In this document: positions 1-11,916 of the stretch, in pieces
Position numbering within the stretch: the first letter of the stretch is position 1
Layout: the number at the start of each line of letters is the position of its first letter
Assembly: GCA_034509425.1 (NCBI GenBank)
Contig: JAVTVJ010000851.1
Span: 496,001 to 560,000 of the forward strand
DNA length: 64,000 bases
Direction: 5' to 3'
Origin: Eopsaltria australis
Lineage: Eukaryota; Chordata; Aves; Passeriformes; Petroicidae
Made by a program: the position numbers and the translations under genes
Notes under the pieces: generated by a model
Databases searched by the model: none
Told to the model about the DNA's origin: nothing
What the model saw: only the letters and a program-made list of their open reading frames with translations

Positions 1-3000
1 GAATTAGATGGATGCACGATTAATAGTAATAATACCAATAATAGCAATGAAATGTATTAATCAGTGACAGATGACAGACACGAAACCTGCAATTAGAAGT
101 ATTTTAGGATATGTAAAAATCCCTGTAAATGATTTGCAAATGAGGCGCAGACAGTAAAGCAGGCGGCAATGGAGATATTTTTGGTTTTTGCCTCAATGTG
201 GGACTGCTCTGTTTTTAAGGTTCTTCAGTGTGAATTGGATGTACAGACACGCTCCTGAGGGAAAGTCTTGTGTTGGTACTGCAAAATGTGTGACTGTTGC
301 TCCAAAGTGTGGGATGTTCCTCCAGGACCAGTGAAATCCTACAGGGCAGGGCCAACAGAACAACAGGCAGGAGCCTCAGTGATTCACAAGCTCCTGCCTG
401 CACATGGAAATTGCACGGATTTAGGTGGGAATTGTTCAAGCCTGGCTTGTGCCATTTGCACTTCATGGCTGTGGTTGCACATGGTACCAGATGTTACCCC
501 AACCCTGTTAAAGGGCAGCGGGGATTCATATTGGATGACCTACAGAATGTGAAGTATTAAGTCTTTACCTGGGGGCATGAAAATCCTGCAGTCTAATCCC
601 AGAATCTGATATTCTGGGACAGGAAGAAAAGTGGAGGAAAAATATTTGTGCTTTGGAGGATTTTGGTGTAGCTCTGTGGAGTCCCTGTAGCCAGCAGGGA
701 CACCCACCTGGACATCCCTCTCAGGTGCACTGATACCTCCATGCAGCACAGCTCTGCATCACTGATGTGCTGTATGGGGCAGCTGGGATGCTGCAAATGC
801 TCTGTAAAAGGGATGGGGATTGTGAAGAGTCTGGTTTGAGGCTTTTTCTCATTGTTTTTAGTATGGTTTCTGCAGAAAATCAGACTTCTGCCATCACAGG
901 GAATTCTGTAATTTCTCACCTCTCTCCCAGGACCTTCCAAAATACGATGACTTCAGCTCCATTTGGCTCAATGTCAGTTTTTGATCCCCAGTCAGTGGGA
1001 ACTGCTTTGGGTCTTCAGTTACACTTGTTTTTTCAGAAGCTCATTTCTACTATTGGCTCCAAAAAGCTATTTTTTACTTCAGGACAAGACTGGAGAAGGG
1101 CTGTGACCTTTCCCTTTGGACAGGGAGGGAGAGGGGTCTGTGTGGTGGGGGTTTGCCAGGGTGCAAACCGCAAATGCTTCAGCCTAATGAGCTCTGATTA
1201 ACAAAGCATCAGAGCATTCCAGGAGATTTCAGTCCAAAGCGTTTCTGAAGGAGGCTCACACACCTCAGACAGTGCCTGCCTGCTCCTGCCTATATTGAGA
1301 CACAGCTGCTGGTGGACTCGGGCAGTTGCCTGTCCCAAGCCCATGGTGGTGGCCTTTGGGCAGTGACATGGGGTCAGAGGAAGGAGCAGGGTGTGGTTAA
1401 AACACGTGGCTTGGGCTTTGCAGGTGTCCCATGCCAGGACAGGAAGGGGCAGCGGGTCGGTCTCTGCTGGAGCAGGGAGGGGACTTCCCGGCATCGCTTC
1501 CACACTCACCCTCCCGGCCTCCAGCCTGCTGGTCATGCCAATTTGTCACCAAGCTGGGATTTCAATTAAACCCCCAAAGAAGGGGTCAGAGGTTATGCAA
1601 ACACGTTGGTAAAGGCCACTCGCCTGGAGGGCTCTCCCGGGGCCACTGGAGCCGGCCCCTTGCTTTACACAGTCCCGATTGACCCGGGCTGAGGCCGCAT
1701 TGTTCCCTGGGCTCCATTCAAGAGGCAGTTTGTCAATAAAATTGACCTCTCAGCTCCTGGGGGTGCTACCACCTCATCTTCCTCCCTTTCCTGACAGTTT
1801 GGCTGGAGCAGAGCTGACAGTCCTTTTGTTGTCCTTGTGCCCCTGGACATGCCATGGGTGAGCGCAGGGAAGGGAGCAGGAACTGCAGGAAGGCCCTGCA
1901 GCAATCATGGCAGCTTCTTCTCCTATGGTGATTTTTATGCTGGTTTCTGCCCTTTGAGCTTTTGCACCTGAGGGCAGTTTCCAGCTGGACCCCTTGGAAA
2001 CACCATCACGAACAGCGGGTTCTCTTCATCCTCTCCGGACCTCATTCTCCTTTCAGGGTCATCATCCTCTCTTGCCTCCACATGAATCCCATGATGGTTT
2101 TCTGCTCCTCACCACTCAGGCTGGGTTGGGATGACCTCGAGGTCCCTCCTGCAGAACTAAGCCTCGTTGTCCCTCCCTGTTACACAAGTGACACCAAAGT
2201 CCCACGGAAGGCAGCACCACTCCCTACCAAGCCGTGTGCCCACCAGCACATCCACCCTCTGCGGGCATGATCCCATTTTCAGGGAGGTGTGAGGCTTCCC
2301 GGTGGGTTTGGGTGGTGGGACTGTGCACTAATTGGGCTGGGCAGCGTTGCAAACAAGCACTGCTTGAACCCACAAGCCTGAGGAGGCCATTTCAGCTGCG
2401 AGATAAATGGATATCGTGGAGCAAGTGGCAATTAGCGTGGGTAAAGAGCCCCTTAGTGACTGTCTCTTACATAACACCTTTGTTCCAGGCCCTTCACTTC
2501 ATACTCAGTTTGTAAATAAACTTGACTCCCAGCTTTACTGGGGCCTTTATTCCCTCTTTATTTTATTTTTTTATTCTTTGAACCCGAGGAAGAACGAGTC
2601 GATTGTTCACCCCCAGGGACATGCAGCAATCTGAGGCTCTGCCCTGCCTGGCGGTGCCCACTCGCCCCAAAACGGGCACTGGCAGCAGCCCCACGCCAGA
2701 GCCACCCACGCAGTTACCACGGCAGCGATTTTAATTGCTTTGTCCCCAACGATAGTGCCCAGGGGCTCATTACGCCGCTGGCAATGAATGGGGGCCTGAA
2801 AACGTGGTTCTGTAATTGCACTGGCCGTGGGGACTTCCACTGGGGGGTGGCTTGGCAGAGGGACTGAGCTCTGCCCCCAGAGTTTCAGGTCAGGGAGGAA
2901 GCCTGGGGGGGCTCTCGATCAGTCCAAGTGCAGGGACCTGTCTCTAACTCACACCGTGTCCTCCCTGTCACCATCTGACCTGTGGGAGGCTTTTTCCACA

Positions 3001-6000
3001 CCTGTGGTGCCACTACAGGGCTGGCAGCGAGCAGAGGCTCCAAGGCATGGTGGGATGTGCTTTGGAGGATTTGGGGTGCCTAGTCCCGGGCTTTGGGCAC
3101 GCTGTGGTGAGCAGGGCTTGATGGCTCTCCTGCCTTTAACCTTCACTTGTCACTTCTGCCAGGTCCTTTTCCAAAGGGCAGCGCTGCTTGGGGAGCTGTC
3201 AAGTTGTTCAGTGCCATGAGCGGTGGCTCTTCCTCCACTGCCGCCTCTGCCTGGGCTCTCCCCTTGCTGCTGGTCTTGCAAACCAGTGCTGGTGATACTG
3301 GCCCGTACCGGGAAGCCATCGGGCACTGTTCTTTGTTCAGTGTGGGGATGGTCGGGCCCCTGCTCCTCTCCTGAGCCTTCCCTCTCCCATATGGTGCCCA
3401 TTATTAGATGTGTGCACCAGCCTTGTCTGACAAGGAGCTTTACAGGTGTCGCTGGGATAACGATTCACACTCTAACGAAGGTGGGAAAGATGATTAGCTG
3501 GCTTTCTATCAAACAGCACACGGCATCAGCTGCTCCGGGTGGGGGGAAGGCGGTGGGGGCTGTGGATGTGTAAGGACATGTACGTCGGGAGCTCGGGGAG
3601 CCCAGGCTTTGTCCTGTTTCTAATTCCAATGGACTCTTGGGCACCTCTTTGTGTGCCTTAGTTTCCCCAGCTGTAACAGAGGGATGTTGTTATTGCTTTG
3701 ACTTGTAAAACACCCTTCGAGCAGCTGATTGAGCTCCTGCATTAGCAAGAGGTGAATTAGGCAGGTCTCTTGGCAGCTGGGCTGCCACGGAGAGGGCAGG
3801 GGAACTGTCAGAGCCGGGACTCTCAGGGGACAGGGCTGCAGGGGGCGGGGGGAACGTGAATTAAACAAACCCGCCGGACATAGGCATGCGGTGCAGTGTG
3901 CCTGGAGTGTGTCCTGAAGGCTGAGAGAGCCCCGTAGGCGTGGGGAAGGGTCTCTGGTGCCAGTGTGGCATGGGCAGGAGGGCAAGGCTTCCTCCACCCA
4001 GATATGTCCATGCCGTGCCCTGCCTACATCGTGTCTGTGCAGGCTTGGGCTTTTGCTGCTGCTGTATTTTAAATAAAGACTCATTTAGCAGGCAGATCCC
4101 GGCACCCCTGAGCCTGACACGGGCACACTGCACACCCAGCCCCTCCGAGCTGGTGGAATTTTCTTCAGCTCTTTCCACATCTTGAATACTGTTGGAGAGA
4201 GAGGCAAAATAGGAAAATGAGACTAAAATGAGCTGTTGTCAGCTGTCCTTTGCTCCGGTGGAGGGAAAGCTGTTCTGTCTCACATTACATGTCCCCAGGT
4301 CAGGCTGCGATCCGGAGGTGAGCCCTGCCTTGAAAAGTGACGGAGCAGAGGGGTCCCTGCAGGGCTGGGGAAACTGAGGCACGAGCGGAGTCTGGCACTC
4401 AAACCACCCCCGAGGCAGAAGAGGTGTGAAGGTGGGGTGCTCGCCCAGGCTCCTCGTGCTCGGTCGGGGTGCGATCGTCACCCCGACACCGCCGCGACCC
4501 TCCCGTCCCGGGACGGCCCCGGGCGCTGCGGGCAGAGCCGGCGCTGCCTCTCCCCGAGCCCGGGGCCGGCGGGATTATCTGCTTAGCTGCACCATCTGTT
4601 CCTCAAACTGCCATCATTATGTTCAACTTGGGAAGAAAACGGCCCCTACAGAGAAGCAATTTGTTCGCTGACTAAACCTTTCAGGCTCTCGCCGTCCCCG
4701 GCTCCCGCCGCCGCCGCACGGAGAGCTCTGCGCCCGCGGCCGCCGCGCTTAAACAACTGCGGGGAGAGCGGCGGTCGCGGGCCGGGCACGCCGGGGAACG
4801 GGCGTGGGGAGGGCGCAGGGCTCCCCTAATCCGATTACAAAACATAACAGCCTTTCAGAGGGGCCGGGGGCCGGGCGAGGGGAGGAGGAGGGAGGTCCAT
4901 TTCACACCCGACCCCGACGTCTGGGGGTCTCGCAATGATCTCACTGGAGGGGCTTTTCTTCCCGTCGCAGTGGGTTGCTTTTGAAATGTGCTGCGAGGAG
5001 ATCAAAAACGAGAAGGGGGCTGCCTGGGAAAGGGGAGGAGAGGGCTGAGAAGGAGGTGAGGTGGGAGGGGGTGGCGCGGGGCTGGGGTGAGCCCTGCACC
5101 TTAGGCTAGGGGCGAAGACCGGAGCCCAGCACCCCCTTGCTGGGGCACCAGCCCTCGTGCCCCTTCTCCCTCTTGCATCCCGCTTCTCCCTCTAGCATGT
5201 CACAGGGACCTGGGTACAGGGACATGTCCTCCCTTGCCGCCTGAGCCAGGAGTGGGGCTGCGGTCCCTGCAGAAACCTTCCCCAGCGCCTGCAGTGGCAG
5301 CAGAAACAGAGACGGGTGACCCACTTCCCTGTCTTTTGTCATGGAATTTCAGTGATACCAAAGCATTTAATGTGCTGATTTCACCAGTTTTCTGTAACGG
5401 ACAGCGAAAGTGGGAAAAGTTAAAGTGATAGTTTGAGGTATATCAAAGCAAGAAGTTTTGACTTTCTGCTGTGTTTTAAAGTGACGTTTTATGATCACCT
5501 GCAAACAAATGCTTTTCATTAACTTTTTTTGCGTTTTTTGTTCAGTCAGTTAAAGGAAACCTGCGTGGTTCAACAGCAGCAGATATCAGAACAAGATGGA
5601 CCCACCTGTGGCTACTTTGGTTGGGTAGCAAAGCACTTGCTTTAAACTTCCCTGTACTGGCCCTGCACCCCCTGTCCCCTCTGCGTGGGGTGGGACTGTG
5701 GTCCCCTCCTCAGGGATGGTGCTGGTAGCTGGGGACATCTGTGCCTGTGGGAATCCCACGTGGTGAATGCCAAAGTCTGGCACAGGAAGTGTGAAAGCGT
5801 CTGGCAGCCACTCGTGGGAGTCGGGACCCCAAGGTGTCCCCCCCATCGGGGACCCCTGGCCCATCCACCATCACCCCTCTAGGAGTCCTCTGAGGCTGTG
5901 CCCCTGCTCCAGTTGCTGCAAGACCCTCTGTGGGTTCACTCGAGCTACCACATTCCCAGGGTGTTCCAATCTGCTCCCAGGCAGGTGTGGGGGCTGCTGA

Positions 6001-7000
6001 GCACACCTGGAACAGGTGGGGTGACAGCTTCTTTCTGGGAGGACGTGGGGCCAGGGTTCTGGGGGTCCTGGGGCTGCAATGGCCAGTGGAGCATCTCTCT
6101 CACTACAGGGCTGAGTGCTGGGGGCATTTATTTGTAGAGAGGAGAGCTCTTCCTTGGCACCAGCCGCTGGTGCAAGGTGATGAGTGGTCAGGGAAGGCAG
6201 GGGTCACCCCTGTGCTGGGGATGCCGGTGTCACCCTGCTCCTGTCCCTGGGTGGTGGCTGCTCGGGCTGTCCCACACTCTGGCAACTGCACCATCCTCGG
6301 GTGGATGGGACAACCCATGAAACCCAACAAATGGGCATCAGTGTTTGGGGTGCAGGGGAAACTGGGGGGTTTGCTTTCCTCCCTGGAATGACACCTGAAG
6401 GAAACAGCCAGCAGAGCTGTGCAGGTGCTGTGAGAATTCAGGGGCAAATCCTGAAGCTACAAAAAATCCATATATTTTAATTGTTGTGCGCAAAATGTCT
6501 GTACAAAGTCTTTGTTGCTTTCTGTTCAGCCTCCTGTGCCCATTCCCCAACACAGTCATCCCTCCTCCCCCCACTGCCTTCCTTCAGAGAGCAGCTGATG
6601 GGGAAACTGAGGCAAGGGGCAGAGAGGGGAAGTGGCTGAGCCAAGCTTGGACACCCCGAGATGACCCTGGGACCAAGAGCCGTGCTGCTCCCACAACAAG
6701 CACCGCGATACTGCAGCACCTCCTCACCCTGCAAAGGCCTGAGGACACCCAGCTGCTCCCAAAACGTTTGGGACCAGGAGCTGGCCCCCGCATGGGAACA
6801 CGTATGGCTGTCTCCAGAGGGAAGTTCAGGCTGCCAGAAGCCAGCTGGCACGGGCAATGACAGATGACTGGTGGTGCAGGACCTCACCGGGGATTCGGGG
6901 TCATTACACCAAGGTGCTGATGCCCAGCTCCTTTCTGCTCGCCCTGGGGTCACATCCTTCCTCAGACACCTGCAACAGAGACGTGGAGAGGGGCAGAAAT
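1..7000. other. Non-coding flank upstream of the CR1 fragment, no gene recognised
   Basis: I found no coding exon here. The short open frames have no recognisable domains and overlap on both strands. The stretch mixes AT-rich islands with GC-rich DNA. The islands include the first 250 bases, with an octamer-like ATTTGCAAAT near 132, and the parts around 2.40-2.58 kb and 5.34-5.60 kb. In the human genome the neighbour on this side of RHBG is the miR-9-1 host gene and then MEF2D. I looked for the miR-9 hairpin on both strands and did not see it. The stretch could hold distal regulatory elements or non-coding exons that cannot be recognised by eye. Confidence 0.5.
4430..4900. promoter_or_regulatory. 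CpG island with an embedded AT-richer block, candidate promoter or enhancer
   Basis: The sequence turns abruptly CpG-rich around 4440-4570 and again at 4680-4830. Between them, 4574-4680 is a low-CpG block with homeodomain-like and E-box-like words (GATTATC, CATCTG, ATTATG). A CpG island enclosing such a block is typical of developmental promoters and enhancers. No open frame links it to a gene in the window, so it may be the start of an unannotated transcript or an element of a neighbouring gene. Conservation was not tested. Confidence 0.4.
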
Positions 7001-7027
7001 GGGCCCTACTCAGGGCACATCGGGGCT

Positions 7028-7293
7028 GGGTGGGGGAAGGAGAAAATGGCCTCAAGTTGCACCAGGAAGGTTTAGATGGAATACTGGGGAAAATTCTTTC
7101 ACTGAAAGAGTTGTCCAGCTCTGGCACAGGCTGCCCAGGGGAGCGGTAAAGTCACATCCCTGGAGGGACTGAACAGACTTGTGGATGTGGCCTTGGAGAC
7201 ATGGTTTAGTGGTGGCCTTGGCAGTGGTGGAACGGTTGGACTTGGTGCTTTTAGAGGACTTTTCCAACCTAAAATGAGTCAGGGATTCTATGA
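7028..7293 (+). mobile_element. CR1 LINE 3' fragment
   Basis: The segment carries the usual 3' landmarks of avian and reptilian CR1 in the right order: 'atggcctcaagttgcacc', 'ggtttagatgga', 'caggctgcccagg', 'tgtggatgtggc', 'gacatggttta', 'cttttccaacct', and an end at 'attctatga'. It is sense on the plus strand and 5'-truncated, with only about 265 bases of tail. It lies just past the last RHBG-like exon I could identify, so it may be within or next to that gene's last intron or 3' UTR. Confidence 0.85.
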
Positions 7294-7436
7294 GGCCACG
7301 ATCAGAGGAACTCTCCTGCCCTAAATGATGCTGCAGGAGGAGGGAGTGTACCAGGAGCTGGAGGGGGGGAAATATCCACACCCTGCTGCTGCCTGAGCCC
7401 CATAAACCCCTTTTTATCAGCAATTCCCAGCTTTAC

Positions 7437-10400
7437 CTCCCAGAGGACGGTGTTTTCCAGGTACTGCTCGTCCGGGGAACACCTCAGCACCTTGGTTTTC
7501 AGGACGGCACCTGAGGACGGCGAAAGCCGGGCGAGGGCGTCTGAGAGCGGGGCGGCCGCTGCCCGGGCTTCCCCTGACATCTAGCGGCAGCGCCGGGAGG
7601 GCGGCGGGGAGCCGGGGCCCGGGACCCGGGGGAAGCCCAGACCCCGGCGGGGAGCCCACACCCCGGGAGGAGCATGGACCCGGGGGAAGCCTCAACACCG
7701 AGGGGAGCCGCCGAGAGGAACCCCGGACACGGGTGGGAGCACGGACCCGGGAGGAGTAAGGCACCGGGGATAGCCCCGGTCCCGAGGGGGAAACCCGGCC
7801 CCAAGGGGAGCCCTGGCCCCGGGGGTAGCCCCGATCTCCACTGGGTTTGTACAGTGCTGAGCACCACTGGGCTCTGCCCGGCCTGTCTGATGAGGATGCT
7901 TTGCTTTGGGGCTGCTCCTGCCATTTCCCTCACAAATCCATCAATTCCCCTGCCCTTCACACCCTCCATCCCGTCGCACTGGAGGCAAAACTCACCTGTG
8001 AGGCAGCCCCCGAGCGTTGCAAGCAGCAGGGTGAGGGGCAGGGCACTGAGCTGGATGAGGGCTTGGTCAGTGACTGTCCGGCTGCCCTGGGCCAGCAGCG
8101 GGAACACGAGCTCCAACCTGCAAGCCAGAGAGGGGACAGGCTTTTGGGAGCTTGCTCTCACAGGCTCATGGCTCTGGGTGCTGTAAGAGTGGGTGAGTGG
8201 AGCAGCCCTGATCTCAGGGGCCATGGGGTGGTGCCAGGTTGGTGCACCAAGTCACTGGCACCCCTGATTCTGGCTCCTCTCACCTGTCACCATAAGTGTC
8301 TGCGGTGGCCAGCAGTGTCAGCAGTGTCCCCAGCAAGGCCCCCAGTATCCCAGGCAGCCCATGGATGCTGTGAACTCCAAGTGTGTCCTGGATTTTCAGC
8401 CTGGAGTGTAGGACTGGCTGGGGAGAGCACAGGGAAGAGCAGGTATTGCGATGGGGGTCAGTTGCCCGGGGAGGCTGTGCTGCAGCCTCGTGTGTGCAGG
8501 TTTGGGAGCAGATCGTCCCCTGACCTGAGATCAGTGTCCGTGTCTGCCCCAAGGTGACTCACCATGAAGAATCTGAAGCCAAGTGGGCAGATGAGGCCAG
8601 CCAGAAACCCTGCGATGAGGGCCCCAAAGGGGGTGACCAGCATCTCCCCAGCCATACCCATCACAGCCATGCCAGCCAGGGTGGCATCCTGGATCTGAAC
8701 CTGATGGAGCAGGACATGGTCAGGGGAACTGGCTCCATGGAGAGCATCAGCATGGGACTGGGGTGGGGGGGGGTGTCTTCGTCAGGGATCAAATTAATTC
8801 TTAAAGAACCTAAGAAAGACTAACAGGCACCCCCTTTTGCCCTGGGTATGTTCAGGCTCACCAGCCCTGTAGGACAGGATGTGGGCAGGGCATGAGGCTT
8901 GGGTTTGTCCCAGGAGAGGACCTACCATCCATGGGGTACTCTCCTCGTAGAGGACAGGAGAGAGGATGAAGGTGGCAACGACACTCGCCACCAGTGAGAA
9001 GTAGGTGTTGAGCACTGCCCAGTTCTCGGCATTGTCGTGGACAGTGGTGGCAGAGGTGAAGCTGGGCCAGAAGATCCATAGGTAGATGGTTCCTGCAGGG
9101 AGTAGAACAGGCAGGTCTTGATGCTGGAGTTGATCCCTTGTGGAACAGGAATTCCTTGCGAGTGCCTTGCTTGCAGCTTGCAGCAAGGGAGGTTCAGGTA
9201 GGACACAAGGAAAAGCTTTTTCTAGGAGAGGGTGGTGCAGCCCCATGACAGGTTCCTGGGGAGTGGAGGACATCTGTCCTTGATGGTTTGCAGGAATCTC
9301 CTGGTCAAAGCCACAGCCTCGCTGTCCTCATATCAGTGATGACCCTTCCACCACCAGCTCTATGACTCAGGTGTTTTAGGATTCGAGCTCCATACCAACC
9401 ACAGCAAAGACATCCGTCTGGTGCCCCATGTCCTGCTGCTCTTCCCTCTTCCTCTTATCGTTGTGGGGCTGGTACAAGAGCCGTGAAACCATCAAGCCGA
9501 AATAAGCACCAAAGGTGTGGACAGTCAAGGATCCTCCGCTGTCACTCACCTGGTGAATATGGAAAAGCACCATGCAGGAAGTGGAGATAAGGGATTTGTC
9601 TCTCCAGACGAGGCAGAACTTCACATGAGGAGCCTAAACCCATGGCCACTCCCCTTCTGGTGGTTCCCCAGTCGGTGACTCACCCCCATGAGACTGAGCA
9701 GGATGTACTCATTGAGAGTGCACAGGACGACTTCCAGCAGGGCCAGCAGCAGCATCTGGACAGGGTTTACCCTGCCTTGAACAGCTCCAGTGGAGATCAG
9801 AACAGCTGCAGTGCAGAAGTCAGCCCTGACCATGCTGGGAAGGAGAGGAAAGGTGTGGGACTGGACCTGGCACTGCCAGGGATGAGCAGAGGGGCTGGGG
9901 AGAGCTGGGCGGGGACAGGAGCTGAGCCTGCAGCCCAGGCCCTGCATCCCACTGCTCCTGCACGCTGAAAAGGACAACCAGAGCCTTGTGGTGCTGGTGA
10001 CAAAGGGATTGGCCGGGCTTGAGGCAGGTGGGGGCCAGGGTGCCCCCCTAAAAGCCTGGCTGCAGCCTTGGCAGTACTTACACAGCCCTTGCTAGGGCAG
10101 AACTCAAACAGCCCAGAGGCCTGGTCCTACTTGTCTTCAAAATCCTCCTCCAAAGCAGAGCCATGAGTTTTACAGAGGAGGGAGCCAGTGTGCCAGGGCT
10201 GGGCTGGGATGAGCTGTCCGGGCAGCAGCAGCTCCCTCCTGCCTTACCTCTGAGCTCCCACGTAAATTTTGCCGTTGAGGAAGAAGTAAAAAAACCCCTG
10301 GATCAGAACAGCCCACTGGATGGCAAAGACTATGATGAGGATGCTGATGGCCACACTGCCGGGCCCATAGCGGCCGAGGAATGCCACCAGGAGCCCGAAG

Positions 10401-11916
10401 CTGAGGAGCACTTGGATGTGGACATCCTGGAAACCTGGTGGAAGAGCAGCAGAAGGATCAGTGCTGGAGGTGCTGAGGGCAGGCAGCCACCCCTGAGGGG
10501 ACTAAGACAGGACTAAGACATCCCCTGCTCTAACAGGCTTTGGGGAGCTGAAGACTCGCCCCACTGCTGTGTGTCTGGAGCCATGGTGGATGATCTTGGA
10601 GAACTGTAGTGGGGAATGCCAGTGACAGGTAAAGCCACCCCTGCCTGATGTGGCCCTGTCACCCTTTGCAGCAGCTCCTGGCCTCCCCATCTGCACCTGT
10701 CCTGTCCAGATATCTCAGGACACTCCCGCAGTTCACCCCACAGCCCAGAAACGTCCTGGGGTGGCCGAGAGCTGTCTGCACCCACTAGACCAGCATGAAG
10801 GTGGGTCTGAGATGTCAGCACCCCTGGGACCTCGCTGTTGCCCCTGAAAACATCACGTTCCACTTTGCGGGATGAGGAGAGAGGAAGGATGAACAGAGAA
10901 TTGGGACTAATCTGGTACCATTTGGTGGCAAACCAGAGGATGGGGGGCTTGATCCTTGCTTGGGTTAAGCGCCCTTTGCACTCCTTGAGCTGACAGCTGG
11001 TGGCCTGGCCTTCTCCATGAGTCACTGCCTGGGTGGGGTTACGTGGGCAGGTGAAACCGGGAGAACCTGACATCTGCCAGCTGCCAGCTCCCTGCCCAGC
11101 GGCTCCACTCTCATCCCTCTCTCAGCCAGGGCACTCTGAAGCTCCTCTCCCACTGAGCACCTTGTCTTTGCCTCAGAAAGCAAGGGTCAGCCCCTTATCC
11201 CGGCAGGAGTTCTGCAGCGATGCCCAGCATGCAATAGGATGCTCCCGGCAGGGCAGACCCCCAGCCCCCCCGTTGGACCCTGTGGTAGCACCCAGGGAGC
11301 CAAATCCTCTGTGGAAGGGGCTCGGTGTAAATCCCCCAGCACTGCAAAACCCAGCCGGTCAGTGAGAAGCTTTGCAGCCCCTAAAGTGCCAGGAGCAGCA
11401 GCTGTGCTCCCTACCAGGCACGGGAGGATGATCCCCAGTTTTTCACTGCACTCAGTGAACCCCTCTGAGCTCCCACTGCTGTAACACGTGTCCTACACCC
11501 AAATATCCCTGTTTTGGGGCTGGCTCTGTCCAAGCATTTCAGAAATCCTTGCAGCATGTCTGCTTTACCCCCTCTGGGATGTACCACTACCCCAACCCTG
11601 CAGCTTGATGTTCCCTTTCTGTTTCACTCTGGAGTCTGACAGGTCTGCAGCCTGAAGTGAGCACGGTACACCCCGTGAGGGGGTGACATCCCCTCAGCAG
11701 AGCTGCTCTGCACCCTCGGCCGTGGGGGTACTCACGGGACTGCTGGAAACCCGAATCCTGGTTTCTCCGGCTGCAGTTCAGCTGCGGAGGGCAGTGGCCG
11801 GGGCTGCTCTCGGGGCTGTACCGGACAAACACGGCGAAGAGGAGGATGTTGAGGATTTGGAGAAGGAAGCACAGCCCGGAGAGCCGGAGCCTCGAGGCAG
11901 CCGTGTGCTCAGGCAT
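7437..11916 (-). CDS. RHBG: Rh-family ammonia channel, RHBG-like (exons 1-9; last exon not identified)
   Basis: Coding exons on the minus strand, in transcript order: 11736-11916, 10248-10434, 9684-9834, 9396-9549, 8926-9092, 8563-8700, 8284-8417, 7996-8117 and 7437-7510. Several lengths (187, 151, 167, 138, 134, 74) match the classic Rh gene structure and all join in frame, giving 436 aa. Rh proteins are 12-helix trimeric NH3/CO2 channels of epithelial membranes. Visible features are the N-terminal helix, an N-glycosylation sequon at N47, the FQDVH motif at the exon 1/2 join, D176, the twin pore histidines H184 ([10 protein letters not shown]) and H342 (GVHSIHG), and LWIFWPSF. Rh30 blood-group proteins lack the histidines. 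Exons 6-8 ([19 protein letters not shown]) resemble RHBG more than RHCG or RHAG, but the rest is divergent and a non-mammalian Rhp2 cannot be excluded. The short tail exon was not found. ATG 11916 is chosen because it directly precedes the first helix. Confidence 0.72.
7600..7845. repeat. GC-rich minisatellite in RHBG-like intron 8
   Basis: Imperfect head-to-tail units of about 18-20 bases built on 'ggggaagcc...acccc' fill most of the intron between exons 8 and 9. The array keeps both strands free of stop codons and creates spurious open frames. Confidence 0.7.

Noticed and set aside
1..7000. Possible miR-9-1 hairpin, expected near RHBG by synteny
   Set aside because: Neither the mature miR-9 sequence nor its star was seen on either strand in this stretch.
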